A DNA stretch of 64,000 nt from Acidimicrobiaceae bacterium (GCA_020637235.1 JACJWG010000014.1:1-64000); one strand, 5' to 3'. Shown: positions 34,731-42,712, counted from the stretch's first letter. A program made the numbers and translations. Notes: a model not told the origin generated them from the sequence alone.

Positions 34731-35597
34731 GTGTCGCCGACCAGAAGGCTGCCGGGTTTCCCGGTCACGAAGACGTGCGAGATCGCCGAGGTGTCGACCT
34801 CGGGGTTCTATGACGGGTTGAAGCGAGAGGCTGCCGGGCCGACCGAACGGCAGCTCGCCGACGACGCGCTCGTCGAGCTGATCCGGGAGATCTTCGACGC
34901 AGCGGACGGCAACTACGGGGTCCCGCGGATCCATCGCGAGCTCCGCAAGGCCGGCGTCGCCGTGAACGAGAAGCGGGTGCGGCGCCTGATGCGTCTGCAC
35001 GGGATGGCCGGACGATGCATCCGCCGCCGGGTCCGTACGACGTTCCCTGGCCCGGACGGGTTCACGATCCCGGACTTGGTCGGCCGGGCATTCACCCCGG
35101 GCCGACCGGACTGGGCGTGGTGCCAGGACATCACCTACGTCTGGACCGGTGAAGGCTGGCTCTACCTCGCGTCGGTGATCGACATCGGGTCCCGCCGGCT
35201 GCTCGGCTACTCGATGGCTGACCACATGCGCACCGAGCTCGTCACCGCCGCGCTCGACATGGCAATCGCTGCTCGCGGTGGTCACGCCGCCGGCGTGATC
35301 GCACACGCGGACCGCGGGTCGCAATACACCTCGAACGCCTACCTCGACCACTGCCAACGCCACCAGCTCCGACCCTCCGTCGGCCGCACCGGCGTGTGCT
35401 GGGACAACTCCATCGCCGAGTCGTTCTGGGCATCACTCAAGCGCGAATGCCTCCAAGGCCGCGTGTTCGCCACCCGTGCCGAAGCCCGCCGGAAGATCTT
35501 CACCTGGATCAACTGGTACAACACCCGAAGGCTCCACTCGAGCCTCGACCACACCCCACCCACCCGCTGGGAACAGCAGTACCTTCAAGCGTCATAA
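34731..35597 (+). CDS. IS3 #2 OrfB transposase, 5' end shifted
   Basis: A 288-residue frame with the IS3 DDE signatures: CQDITYVWTGEGWLYLASVID, IAHADRGSQYTSNAY and IAESFWASLKRECLQGR. It starts with a GTG at 34731, but the conserved N-terminus of such proteins (SRYACVADQKAAGFP) is in another frame from a GTG at 34715 that overlaps orfA; the two join at TTTCCCGG near 34757, as if one C were added. Either a mutation or a start-site detail; function is uncertain. Confidence 0.8.
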   Translation: MSPTRRLPGFPVTKTCEIAEVSTSGFYDGLKREAAGPTERQLADDALVELIREIFDAADGNYGVPRIHRELRKAGVAVNEKRVRRLMRLHGMAGRCIRRRVRTTFPGPDGFTIPDLVGRAFTPGRPDWAWCQDITYVWTGEGWLYLASVIDIGSRRLLGYSMADHMRTELVTAALDMAIAARGGHAAGVIAHADRGSQYTSNAYLDHCQRHQLRPSVGRTGVCWDNSIAESFWASLKRECLQGRVFATRAEARRKIFTWINWYNTRRLHSSLDHTPPTRWEQQYLQAS

Positions 35598-35687
35598 CCA
35601 CCCGTCCGCCCGACGGGGAGATGCCCATTCCTCAGGCGATACGTCCTCGCTGACCGCGTGCAGCCGAATCTCGACGTGGAACACCGG

Positions 35688-35740
35688 AGCAGAGTGCCCC
35701 ACGCGGCCAGCGTTGTCCAGCGAGCAGAGCGGCAGCTTTG
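35688..35740 (-). repeat. Cassette junction repeat S9
   Basis: Minus-strand left arm AAAGCTGCCGCTC and right arm GGGGCACTCTGCTCC, between the 197-residue gene and the IS3-interrupted gene. Confidence 0.6.
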
Positions 35741-35766
35741 TCCTCTCGCTCTTAGAAGCTGCAGTC

Positions 35767-36360
35767 CTACCGATGGCCGCGTTCGCGAAGTGTGCCCGGG
35801 TGGTCGACTGGAGGGCCATCGCCCTTCTGCTCGGTATAGGGCCACATGCCTCGCACCTCGGCTTCGAGTCGCGTGATCGGAACGACAAGCTCATCGAGGG
35901 CGGCGGCGTCGGCCAGGAGTTCTCCGAGATCGACCGGTGTGTACGAGTCGGCACGCGACCGCGGTCGACGCTCGATCAGATGCGGTCCGAGGTCGGTTGG
36001 CACCAAGATTCGTGTGCCGTTCTCTGCGACGGTGAATTGGTCGTCCGCAAACTCGTGCACGTTCGTGATTGGACGATGCGCGAGCGTGTTTCGTCTCGAT
36101 CCGACTTCTTCAAGACGCGTCGTCAGACCGGCGTAGGCAGCTGTGTCGTAGCCGAGCGATTCAAGCTCCCTGATGACACTTCGGAGGGCCTTTACCTTTG
36201 CGCTCCACTGCATCTCGTTGAGGATCCACCAGTCGAACTCAACCCAGAAGCGCCCTGGCACGTTGAAGAAACCCTGCAGCACACGGTTCATCCTCTGCTC
36301 AAGGTCTATGGCGCGCTCAAGCCATAGGCCCCGAACCTCATGGGACTGTGGTCTCGTCAT
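35767..36360 (-). CDS. Hypothetical helical protein
   Basis: A 197-residue soluble protein, MTRPQSHEVRGLWLERAIDL onward, with long helices (LEQRMNRVLQGFFNVPGRFWVEFDWWILNEM) and SWLGYDTAAYAGL-like stretches, ending LEAEVRGMWPYTEQKG. The pattern RNTLAHRPI is reminiscent of RNA-binding helical proteins and of abortive-infection or C2405-type proteins, but no family was recognised. The ATG at 36360 has no upstream GGAG. It is a single gene between S9 and the weak repeat near 36.4 kb. Confidence 0.55.
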   Translation of the reverse strand: MTRPQSHEVRGLWLERAIDLEQRMNRVLQGFFNVPGRFWVEFDWWILNEMQWSAKVKALRSVIRELESLGYDTAAYAGLTTRLEEVGSRRNTLAHRPITNVHEFADDQFTVAENGTRILVPTDLGPHLIERRPRSRADSYTPVDLGELLADAAALDELVVPITRLEAEVRGMWPYTEQKGDGPPVDHPGTLRERGHR

Positions 36361-36486
36361 GACACAACCGTACGAGCAGAGACATCAGGCGACGATGCGA
36401 GAATCGACTCGCGACGGCAGTACGCCCGCGCCATTCACGGATCAGCTCATCGAAGCCGGCGAGCGATCGCCGGCAGGCTGGAGTTG

Positions 36487-37356
36487 CTAGGCGCCGGTGG
36501 CTGGTGGGAAGCGGTCGAGCGTGGCATCTCGGCGTGCACCTTCGGGTGTGCAGTCATCCCCGAGCCCGTACTTCATGTCGCTGGTCGTCCCGTAGTCGCC
36601 GGCGAGCACGTAGCACGTGCCGCTTTGTGCGAGAACGGCGATGGCGACCTGGTTGCCGTCGATCCCGATGGCCACCGTCCGAGCGGAGGTTGACGTGGTG
36701 CCGTACTCGAAACCTGGAGTGCGTGGGGCGAGATCTGCGACTGTTGGCTGCTCGAGCCCCTCGATCAAGCGCAGCTTCCGCAACTGGAGGAGAACGGTCT
36801 CCGCGTTCGCTTGCGCAATGCCGTCGATCCAGCTCATTGCCGCGTCCTTGAAGGCGAAGCCGGCACCGTCGAGGTTGAACGACAGTGGCGCGGTCTCCTC
36901 TGCGCACGTACCAGCGGACTCGCCTACGGCGATCTCTGCTGAGGCGGATGCGACGAACCATGCGCACGACCCGTCGAGCTGGACAAGCGTGGCGATCAGC
37001 CCGTTGGAAGGGATGTACCTTCCGAGAGAAGCGGCACGAGGGGAGTTGGTGGCGAGCGCAGCAAGGGTGAGTTCCTGTTCGCCGGCTGGAGTCGTCGCTG
37101 CGAGCAACGTGACGAGTGGGCCGATCGCTTCGAACGACGACCGATCGAACGCTTGCCGGGCGGGAGTCGTCGACATCTCGACCTGGGTGGTGGTCGAAGG
37201 CGACTCGGGTAACGAGGTCGGGGTCGCCTGACTCGGTGCGGGTTGAATTGCGGCGGAGTTCTCGCCTGAACCCCCACACCCGGTCGGGACGCCGAGCAGT
37301 GCGAGTGCGAGAGCGATGAGAGTTCGCCGGGCCACGAGTGCGACGCTAGCGAACAT
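36487..37356 (-). CDS. Hypothetical lipoprotein
   Basis: A 289-residue lipoprotein: signal with ARRTLIALALALLGVPTGC as lipobox, a serine/threonine/proline-rich linker, and a domain with two similar halves. LAALATNSPRAASLGRYIPSNGLIATLVQLDGSCAWFVA and VAIGIDGNQVAIAVLAQSGTCYVLAGDY each contain a cysteine and a G-x-C pattern, suggesting a disulfide-linked fold. No enzyme motif. A single-gene unit of the array. The start could also be a GTG at 37335. Confidence 0.6.
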   Translation of the reverse strand: MFASVALVARRTLIALALALLGVPTGCGGSGENSAAIQPAPSQATPTSLPESPSTTTQVEMSTTPARQAFDRSSFEAIGPLVTLLAATTPAGEQELTLAALATNSPRAASLGRYIPSNGLIATLVQLDGSCAWFVASASAEIAVGESAGTCAEETAPLSFNLDGAGFAFKDAAMSWIDGIAQANAETVLLQLRKLRLIEGLEQPTVADLAPRTPGFEYGTTSTSARTVAIGIDGNQVAIAVLAQSGTCYVLAGDYGTTSDMKYGLGDDCTPEGARRDATLDRFPPATGA

Positions 37357-37423
37357 CGCTCTGGACTGGTCCTTCGCTGCTGAACGCCACCAAGGAACGG
37401 AGGGGCTCCCTCAACCACAGCGA

Positions 37424-37446
37424 GGCATGCCGATCGGCAGTTACGC
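37424..37446 (-). repeat. Cassette junction repeat S11
   Basis: Minus strand GTAACTGCCGATCGGCATGC; the TAA is the stop codon of the IS21-interrupted gene. A short copy without a clear right arm. Confidence 0.6.
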
Positions 37447-37954
37447 GTGGGTCCAGCGTTCGGCCGTGCTGCTGCGGGCCACCAAAGTCAGGCATTCGCC
37501 GTCGACGCAGATGGCCTGAAAGGTCCATCCGAGCCAACGACGAACTTGGCCAAGCTCCACGCCGGAGACAACCCAGCCAGTTCGGCTGACGAGCACCCCT
37601 CGCTCCGTGGTGCCGAGCCGAAACAGCCCGCCATCGCGCCACGCCCGGTTGTCGCGAGCGAGAGCCTTGAAGGCGCTCGGCACGTCGTGCGAGTACAGGT
37701 AGCCGTACAGCTTCCTGCGTGGCGGCAACTCTGGCTTGTCGGACCGGCCGACTCCTCCGGTGGTGAACTCGACGGCTGCGGCGGCGACCACGACGAGTCT
37801 GTGAGCGCTCGGTGAGATCCGCGTTCTGTGCTCACTGAAATCCGCGGTTGATGTCGGGGGTCTTCTGGCCGGCATCAACCATCCCACCCGGGAGCGGGTG
37901 GTTCCTCCAACGTGTCGAGCGACCAAGCCACGACCGTTGGAGGAACCGCTCTCC

Positions 37955-39307
37955 ATGATGAACCAGGAGACGTACGTGAAAGTGCATGAACTGCGAAAGC
38001 AGGGCTGGACGCTGGACGAGATCGCTGCTGAGACGGGGTTCCACCCGTCGACGATCTCCCAACATCTGAAGGCCGAAGGACCACCGGCGGGCCGGCAGGT
38101 GCCGGACTCGGCGTTGGTGATGAACGCGTTCTGGAAGCAACGGATCGCGACGCTGATCGACACCTACCCGCGGCTGCTGGGCGTGTCGGTGTTCAACAAG
38201 TTGCAGGCGGAGAAGTTCACCGGCGGCTACTCGACCGTGACCCGTGAGCTCCGGGCGATCCGAGGGCCGCGGTTCCGGGCGGCGGAAGCCGTGTCGATGC
38301 CGATCCACACCGACCCGGGCGAGGAAGCCCAGTTCGACTTCTGCGACCTGTCTGACTGGGCACGCCGCTGGGGGTGGGGCACGCCGTTGTGGTGTTTCGG
38401 GATGATCTTGTGCTGGTCTCGGTGGCGGATCTGGTGGTTCACCACGTCGGAGGACCGTCAGCACACCTTCGAAGGGATCGCCCGGTTCTTCGACGCCACC
38501 GGCGGGATCCCGGCCGCATGTCGCACTGATCGGATGGGTGCGCTCGGCCGATCACAGGGACAACGGTTCGTGCTGCACCCACCGACGGTCGGGTTCGCCG
38601 CGCATCACACCACGACGATCACCTCCTGCAAGGCCCGTGACGCGAAACGCAAGGGCAAGGTCGAGCGGCCGTTCCGCCAGTTGCAGGAGACCTTCCTCCC
38701 CGAGGTCGAGCTCGACGGCATCCCGGCCGATCTGGCCGAGTTGAACCGCAGGGCTGAGCGTTGGCTCGAGGCACGCGTGCACGGCGTCAAGTCGAGGACC
38801 ACGGGTGAGCGACCGGCGGACCGGCTGATCGTCGAGCGGCCGTTCCTCACACCGTTGCCGCGGGTGCGGTTCGACACCGACTACGTCGAGACCCGCCGGG
38901 TCCACAACATCGTGCCGTTCATCTCCGTCGACGGCGGCCGCTACGGGCTCCCAGCGAACGTGCTCGGTCAGCTCGTCGAGATCCGCCGCCCGGTCGACAG
39001 TCGCCAGTTCACCGTCCGCCACGCCGGCCGACTCATCGTCACTCACGAACTTCAGGACAAGCCGGCACCGGAGATCGTGTGGCTCCCGGAGCACCGGGCC
39101 CAGATCGAGACCGCTGCGATGGCCGGCCGCCCGAAACACGACGGCCGCCATCTCCACCTCGTTGCATCTGCAACAGACCCAGCCCTGGAGCAGTTGGGGT
39201 TCGGTGACGGCGACTACGACGTCGACACCCCCGACCTCGAACAGCGCTACGGCATCGACATCACCGTCGACATCGAACTCGATGTCGATCTGGAGGACCT
39301 CGCATGA
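37955..39307 (+). CDS. istA: IS21-family transposase IstA
   Basis: A 450-residue transposase. N-terminal helix-turn-helix MNQETYVKVHELRKQG and LDEIAAETGFHPSTISQHLK; DDE core MPIHTDPGEEAQFDFCDLSD with the first Asp, PAACRTDRMGALGRS with the second, and AKRKGKVERPFRQL with the Glu. A C-terminal domain typical of IstA follows. GGAGGAACCGCTCTCC precedes the ATG. The stop overlaps the istB start by ATGA, the usual IS21 coupling. The frame is intact. Confidence 0.93.
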   Translation: MMNQETYVKVHELRKQGWTLDEIAAETGFHPSTISQHLKAEGPPAGRQVPDSALVMNAFWKQRIATLIDTYPRLLGVSVFNKLQAEKFTGGYSTVTRELRAIRGPRFRAAEAVSMPIHTDPGEEAQFDFCDLSDWARRWGWGTPLWCFGMILCWSRWRIWWFTTSEDRQHTFEGIARFFDATGGIPAACRTDRMGALGRSQGQRFVLHPPTVGFAAHHTTTITSCKARDAKRKGKVERPFRQLQETFLPEVELDGIPADLAELNRRAERWLEARVHGVKSRTTGERPADRLIVERPFLTPLPRVRFDTDYVETRRVHNIVPFISVDGGRYGLPANVLGQLVEIRRPVDSRQFTVRHAGRLIVTHELQDKPAPEIVWLPEHRAQIETAAMAGRPKHDGRHLHLVASATDPALEQLGFGDGDYDVDTPDLEQRYGIDITVDIELDVDLEDLA

Positions 39308-40083
39308 GCACCGGGTTCTACGAGCAGATCAAGGCCGACCTCGGCTACCTCCACCTCGACGCCGCCGCAGCCTCGTTCGCCGTGCTCGCCGAAGAAGCCA
39401 GGCTGAACGAGTGGTCACACGTCGAGTTCCTCGCCCGGCTCGTCGCCGAACAAGCCACCGTCGACCGCAACCGCAGATTGGCGGCCCGGCTGCGTTACGC
39501 CCGGTTCCCCTACCGGCGCACGCTCGCCGACTTCGACTTCGAGTTCCAACCGTCCGTCGATCGCAAGCTCATCGAGGACCTCGCCACCCTCCGCTTCATC
39601 GAAGAGAACCGGCCGATCCTGTTCCTCGGCCAACCCGGCTGCGGCAAGACCCACCTCGCTGTCGCACTCGCGACCGTCGCGGTCGAGGCCGGCTACCGCG
39701 GCTACTTCACCACCGCCGACAACATGTGCAAGACCCTCATCCGCGCCCAACACGACGGCACCCTCGCCACGAAGTTGAAGACCTACACCGCACCGACGGT
39801 GATGGTCATCGACGACGTCGGCCTCCTGCCGATCGGCGGGACCGAAGGCGCAGCGATGTTCTTCCACGTCGTCAACACCCGCTACGAGAAAGGCCACCCA
39901 ACGCTCGTCACCACGAACCGCGGGCTGCCCGCTTGGGGCCAGATCTTCGGTGACGCCGTCGTCGCCGCCGCCATCCTCGATCGGCTCATGCACAAAGCCA
40001 TCGTGTTCAACATCCGAGGCCCCTCATGGCGTCTCCGCGAGCACAACGGCCTCGAGATCGCCACCACCAACCCCGACCGATAA
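39304..40083 (+). CDS. istB: IS21 transposition helper ATPase IstB
   Basis: A 259-residue AAA+ ATPase. Walker A LFLGQPGCGKTHLAVALA, Walker B TVMVIDDVGLLPIGG, and the sensor-1 region HPTLVTTNRGLPAWGQIFGD. It activates IstA and selects the target site. It overlaps istA by 4 bp and ends about 80 bases before the IS terminus. Full length for the family (250-260 residues). Confidence 0.94.
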   Translation: MSTGFYEQIKADLGYLHLDAAAASFAVLAEEARLNEWSHVEFLARLVAEQATVDRNRRLAARLRYARFPYRRTLADFDFEFQPSVDRKLIEDLATLRFIEENRPILFLGQPGCGKTHLAVALATVAVEAGYRGYFTTADNMCKTLIRAQHDGTLATKLKTYTAPTVMVIDDVGLLPIGGTEGAAMFFHVVNTRYEKGHPTLVTTNRGLPAWGQIFGDAVVAAAILDRLMHKAIVFNIRGPSWRLREHNGLEIATTNPDR

Positions 40084-40240
40084 CCTCACCCCGCCGACCA
40101 CAGACCCGAGCATCAACCGCGGGTTTTGGTGAGCGCCGAACGCGCCTTCTCCTGAGCGCTCACAGAGTCGACGCGCAGGGGCCAACAGCAACCACTTCGA
40201 CAGCGGCAGCGGCGCGCACTCACTCGTCGTCACGGCACCA

Positions 40241-40260
40241 GCATGCCCGGTTAGGGCACC
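40241..40260 (-). repeat. Cassette junction repeat S12 (remnant)
   Basis: Only CTAACCGGGCATGC remains on the minus strand, after the lipoprotein stop and before the start of the IS21-interrupted gene. The right arm CCGGGCA is present but the left arm is missing. Confidence 0.4.
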
Positions 40261-40640
40261 ACGTAGAAGCCGTCCGGAGTAGCGCCGCAGAGCCGCCCGA
40301 CGAAGCTCGCGAGGGGGTCGGTCGTCCACCCGTTCTGGCTACCGCCGGTATTGAACGCCTCGACCGAACTCTCCAATGCGGACACCATGCCCGCGAACGC
40401 ACGCTGATCGCCGTCGTCGAGTCCACCGGTCTCGATTGCCCGAAGCGCTACGACCAACTGAGCGCCACTCGCAGGATCGGATGCGTCCTCGAGTGCGTTC
40501 GACGCCCCGTCGCAGAAGACATCGGGAGCGTCGCCTGAACCAGTCGTCCCGTCGTCCCCACAAGACGCGACCATGCCGAGGGCGGGCAGCAACATCGCCA
40601 AGAGCATCAGCGAATGCGTCGCGGCTCTCGAAGCACGCAT
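40251..40640 (-). CDS. Small hypothetical lipoprotein
   Basis: A 129-residue lipoprotein with signal SLMLLAMLLPALGMVASC, then an acidic glycine/threonine-rich linker and a helical part (FCDGASNALEDASDPASGAQLVVALRAIE) with three cysteines in all. Not recognised. The ATG at 40640 falls inside the right arm of repeat S13 (CTGCACGCATG), a junction-embedded start. Probable surface protein of an array unit. Confidence 0.6.
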   Translation of the reverse strand: MRASRAATHSLMLLAMLLPALGMVASCGDDGTTGSGDAPDVFCDGASNALEDASDPASGAQLVVALRAIETGGLDDGDQRAFAGMVSALESSVEAFNTGGSQNGWTTDPLASFVGRLCGATPDGFYVVP

Positions 40641-40644
40641 GCGT

Positions 40645-40706
40645 GCAGATTGCCCGTACCGGGCAGCGAGCGCAAGGCATTGGGCCGTTCCGATCGGCAG
40701 CTATGC
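40645..40706 (-). repeat. Cassette junction repeat S13
   Basis: Minus strand GCATAGCTGCCGATCGG (stop TAG of the ankyrin-like gene), middle AATGCCTTGCGCTCGC shared with S8, and right arm CGGGCAATCTGC. Confidence 0.78.
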
Positions 40707-41084
40707 GCTCCCGGATCGAGCGCGGAGCGCATCCTCAACGCGGTGCCTCAGCAACGCGTACGCAGGTGTCGTTGCGATCTCGTGCGATGTCGTTGTACCG
40801 AGGTAGATCGCATCGAGATCGGCCCCGAGTTCGACCAACGCAACCACGCAGTCGCCGTTTGGCAGATACGACTCATCGTTGACTCCTCGCTCCCACTCGG
40901 CATCAAGTGCGATCCGGAGCAACGGCATTCCGCCGTCGAGCGCGCCGACTCGGCGATTTGGGTCAACCGAGTGCTGCTCGATCAACGATCGGAGTCGTGC
41001 GGCGTCGAAGCCGTAGATCGCATCCTCCAACGCTTCATCTAGCGCCGAGTGAGGCATCGGTTCTGCTTCGTCGGTCACGCGCAC
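40701..41084 (-). CDS. Ankyrin-repeat-like small protein
   Basis: A 127-residue protein with two ankyrin-like helix-loop units: LDEALEDAIYGFDAARLRSLIEQH with DPNRRVGALDGGMPLLRIAL, and DCVVALVELGADLDAIYLGTTTSHEIATTPAYALLR. Pairs of helices ended by DPN and GADLDA are characteristic of ankyrin repeats, which bind other proteins. The GTG at 41084 is one of several nearby starts; the stop sits in repeat S13. A short soluble binding protein of unknown partner. Confidence 0.6.
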   Translation of the reverse strand: MRVTDEAEPMPHSALDEALEDAIYGFDAARLRSLIEQHSVDPNRRVGALDGGMPLLRIALDAEWERGVNDESYLPNGDCVVALVELGADLDAIYLGTTTSHEIATTPAYALLRHRVEDALRARSGSA

Positions 41085-41134
41085 ACGATGCCCGACGGGC
41101 TCAATTCCGGCAAGTGCATAGCGGCAGTTCTGAA
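41082..41134 (-). repeat. Cassette junction repeat S14
   Basis: Minus strand left part CAGAACTGCCGCTATGC, right part CGGGCATCGTGTGC, between the lipoprotein gene at 41.1-41.4 kb and the ankyrin-like gene. Confidence 0.6.
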
Positions 41135-41377
41135 CTAGCAGCCTTGTGAAGCGAGTTCGGCTCGAAGTGCGTCTCGTTCGATAGCGAGATCCGTGCCCTC
41201 AAGCACTGCGTCCCAAGACTGTTCGCCTGATCCGGGCGTCGTCTCGATCTCGGAAATCCGCTCCCGCATCTCGTCACACGTCAAAGGTTGGCGGCCCGAG
41301 TCATCCGAGCAGCCGACGGCGGCGATCAGCACGAGAGCTGCGAATGGCGCGAACCTCACGCGACGATCTTGTCGCAT
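41135..41377 (-). CDS. Small hypothetical lipoprotein
   Basis: An 80-residue lipoprotein beginning MRQDRRVRFAPFAALVLIAA with a lipobox ending VGC at the cysteine, then a short helical part (CDEMRERISEIETTPGS and ERDALRAELASQGC) with two more cysteines. Not recognised. The ATG at 41377 lies directly after repeat S15 (the left arm of which is about 15 bases upstream) and fits the signal better than the ORF start at 41458. A single-gene unit. Confidence 0.55.
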   Translation of the reverse strand: MRQDRRVRFAPFAALVLIAAVGCSDDSGRQPLTCDEMRERISEIETTPGSGEQSWDAVLEGTDLAIERDALRAELASQGC

Positions 41378-41402
41378 GACCGCGCCCGATCGGCAGATCG
41401 GG
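41376..41402 (-). repeat. Cassette junction repeat S15
   Basis: Minus strand CCGATCTGCCGATCGGGCGC, after the stop of the lipoprotein at 41.4-41.6 kb and 15 bases before the ATG of the next. It lacks a clear right arm. Confidence 0.6.
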
Positions 41403-41409
41403 TCGCCGC

Positions 41410-41583
41410 TCAGGTGGTCGACGGGGACGGGCCGCAGCTCGGTGTGCTCTCGTTCCACGTTGCCGAACCTCTGCAGTCTTCATCGGGCGAGCAAGAGGCC
41501 AGTGGCGCCGTCACGAGCAGCAGTGCGGCCACCGACATCGGTCTGCAGAGCCTTCTCCGTCGCACGGTCGCATCGTGAACCAT
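41410..41583 (-). CDS. Very small lipoprotein
   Basis: A 57-residue lipoprotein: an arginine-rich start (RRRRLCRPMS), hydrophobic VAALLLVTAPLASC as lipobox, and a short cysteine-containing tail (DCRGSATWNESTPSCGPS). Not recognised. The start is uncertain: ATG at 41583 or GTG at 41565. It lies between repeats S15 and S16, with its start near the right side of S16. Confidence 0.5.
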   Translation of the reverse strand: MVHDATVRRRRLCRPMSVAALLLVTAPLASCSPDEDCRGSATWNESTPSCGPSPSTT

Positions 41584-41620
41584 TCCCGGCCGCCTGTCCA
41601 CGACCTATCGGCAGCTAGTG
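41563..41620 (-). repeat. Cassette junction repeat S16
   Basis: Minus strand ACTAGCTGCCGATAGG; the TAG is the stop of the next minus-strand gene. The right arm is poor. Confidence 0.6.
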
Positions 41621-41887
41621 CGCTGGCTGATACGGAGTGGCGTCATCCGGACACGGAGCAGTTCCGGCCCAATACGATTCACCCGAATTCTCCTTCGGCC
41701 GAATGACGATGCGGTCGGCACGGCGCCGCGCCCACGCCACCTCGGTGCTGTCGGTGTCTGGACCCTCCTCGATCAGCGCCGGCGCGTCATCAGGGTCCGC
41801 GTCCCAATACATCGCGTACGGGCCGTCGGCCTCCAGCCAAGCGATGTGCACGGTTCCACGTCGCTGCAACGGCGCCGATGCGGTCAC
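41615..41887 (-). CDS. Small hypothetical protein
   Basis: A 90-residue soluble protein, TVHIAWLEADGPYAMYWDAD with DAPALIEEGPDTDSTEVAWARRRADRIVIRP. Beta-strands alternate with acidic loops, with no signal peptide and no known motif. The GTG start at 41887 lies about 10 bases past the right arm of repeat S17, and the stop is inside S16. Not recognised; a typical one-gene unit of the array. Confidence 0.55.
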   Translation of the reverse strand: MTASAPLQRRGTVHIAWLEADGPYAMYWDADPDDAPALIEEGPDTDSTEVAWARRRADRIVIRPKENSGESYWAGTAPCPDDATPYQPAH

Positions 41888-41890
41888 CCG

Positions 41891-41940
41891 AGCAGATTGC
41901 CCGGTATGTGCGCTCCGCGCAAGGCACGAGAGGCGGTTCA
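41891..41940 (-). repeat. Cassette junction repeat S17
   Basis: Minus strand TGAACCGCC with middle GCCTTGCGCGGAGCGCAC and right arm CCGGGCAATCTGC, following the UPF0158 stop. The same middle and right arm occur in S8, S13 and, on the plus strand, S19. Confidence 0.65.
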
Positions 41941-42609
41941 GCGGGTCGATCGGTAGCCGTGTTCGGCGAGCCAGGCTCGAGCTCGTCCGAGGCGGCGGTC
42001 GTCGCGCCAGCGATGCCAGCGGGTGTATTCGTCGTCGTTACGGCTGAGCTCGTCGTGGAAGCGTCGAAACGCTCCAGTCCCGGCGATCGCATCGTGAAGA
42101 CGACCGGCCAGTCGAGGATCGGTGACCGTCGTGATGAAGTCCTCCATCGACGCGTACCCCGCCCGAGCGCCCTGCCCCGGTACGGGCAGCCACCGCTGGT
42201 CGTCATCGGGATCGAAGTCGTCGGGTTCTTCACCGATGTCGAATAGTTCTGCCGGCCACACCGTCGCGGTGTCGAGGTCGAGGTAGGCGACGCTGGCAAC
42301 GGACTGATCGAGTGCTTCGCCGAGATCATCGAGTTCGACGTTGAGCGCTGTCAACGTCGACGGCGATACCGACACGACGTGTTCGAGTTCGTGGATGAGT
42401 TCCCGATCCCCGACCCAGCCGCGCCGCCCGAGCGCCTCGATCAGCCTGGACGCTGCGTCGCCAAGTGCGGCCGAGTCCGGGCATCGGAGGATGGCTTGAC
42501 CGGCGTGCTGAAGAACGTCCTGGGCGATGTCGTCGGCCACGACCCTTTCGACCGCGGCGGGATCCTTGCCGGCTTGCCGGATCTGCTGCAGCCAGACGTC
42601 GCGGCTCAT
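41938..42609 (-). CDS. UPF0158-family protein
   Basis: A 223-residue protein whose C-terminal part is characteristic of UPF0158: ASVAYLDLDTATVWPAELFD then DQRWLPVPGQGARAGYASMEDFI and DELSRNDDEYTRWHRWRDDRR, ending ARAWLAEHGYRSTR. Function unknown in this family. The N-terminal half has helices and a SRDVWLQQIRQAGKD start. It is the first leftward gene of the array; the next genes to the right run the other way. Confidence 0.8.
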   Translation of the reverse strand: MSRDVWLQQIRQAGKDPAAVERVVADDIAQDVLQHAGQAILRCPDSAALGDAASRLIEALGRRGWVGDRELIHELEHVVSVSPSTLTALNVELDDLGEALDQSVASVAYLDLDTATVWPAELFDIGEEPDDFDPDDDQRWLPVPGQGARAGYASMEDFITTVTDPRLAGRLHDAIAGTGAFRRFHDELSRNDDEYTRWHRWRDDRRLGRARAWLAEHGYRSTR

Positions 42610-42680
42610 CGCTCACCATGCCAAGTGGTGTCCACACCCGGAGGCTAGATCGACGGCCCGGCCGGCACGCCGGACCGGAG

Positions 42681-42712
42681 GAGCGGCAGCGCATAGCTGG
42701 CAATACACGGGT
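42681..42712 (-). repeat. Cassette junction repeat S18 (degenerate)
   Basis: Minus strand AGCTATGCGCTGCCGCTCC; the core is altered to TGCCGCTCC. Weak copy upstream of the UPF0158 gene. Confidence 0.35.

Larger units (their letters stand above)
34362..35627 (+). mobile_element. IS3-family insertion sequence #2
   Basis: Terminal repeats TGAGCATCCCCCCGTTGGGC (left) and TGGGCATCTCCCCGTCGGGC (right, inverted). Target duplication TTC at 34359-34361 and 35628-35630. It lies 54 bp from IS3 #1 in the opposite orientation, and both hit the same cassette gene. Confidence 0.9.
32707..35684 (-). pseudogene. Cassette gene interrupted by two IS3 elements
   Basis: Removing both IS3 copies and one copy of each target duplication joins 35684-35628, 34358-34308 and 33000-32707 into one uninterrupted 133-codon frame plus stop (19, 17 and 98 codons). 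The product begins with GTG as MFHVEIRLHAVSEDVSPEEL, then RAFYKANECPMLDKVLERSP, SLRLGTTEIALPGTEGARGP, and ends VGHRGSGLATTSRSVE. No family is recognised. The stop lies against repeat S8 and the start against repeat S9, so the whole unit is one cassette. The gene is inactive now. Confidence 0.75.
37800..40164 (+). mobile_element. IS21-family insertion sequence #2 (intact)
   Basis: Ends TGTGAGCGCTCGGTGAGATC and TGTGAGCGCTCAGGAGAAGG (inverted). Target duplication GAGTC at 37795-37799 and 40165-40169. Both istA and istB are full length. Confidence 0.92.
37441..40233 (-). pseudogene. Cassette gene interrupted by IS21 #2
   Basis: Dropping the IS21 copy and one 5-bp GAGTC duplication joins 40233-40165 to 37794-37441 into one open frame of 140 residues (23 plus 118 codons with stop). 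It begins with GTG as MTTSECAPLPLSKWLLLAPA, then RRLVVVAAAAVEFTTGGVGR and SDKPELPPRRKLYGYLYSHD, and ends VARSSTAERWTHA. No family is recognised. The stop sits inside repeat S11 and the start beside repeat S12. Now inactive. Confidence 0.78.

Noticed and set aside
36400..36430. A further junction repeat near 36.4 kb (S10)
   Set aside because: The bases GTACTGCCGTCGCGAGTC resemble the left arm but lack the GATCGG part and a right arm; kept out of the feature list.
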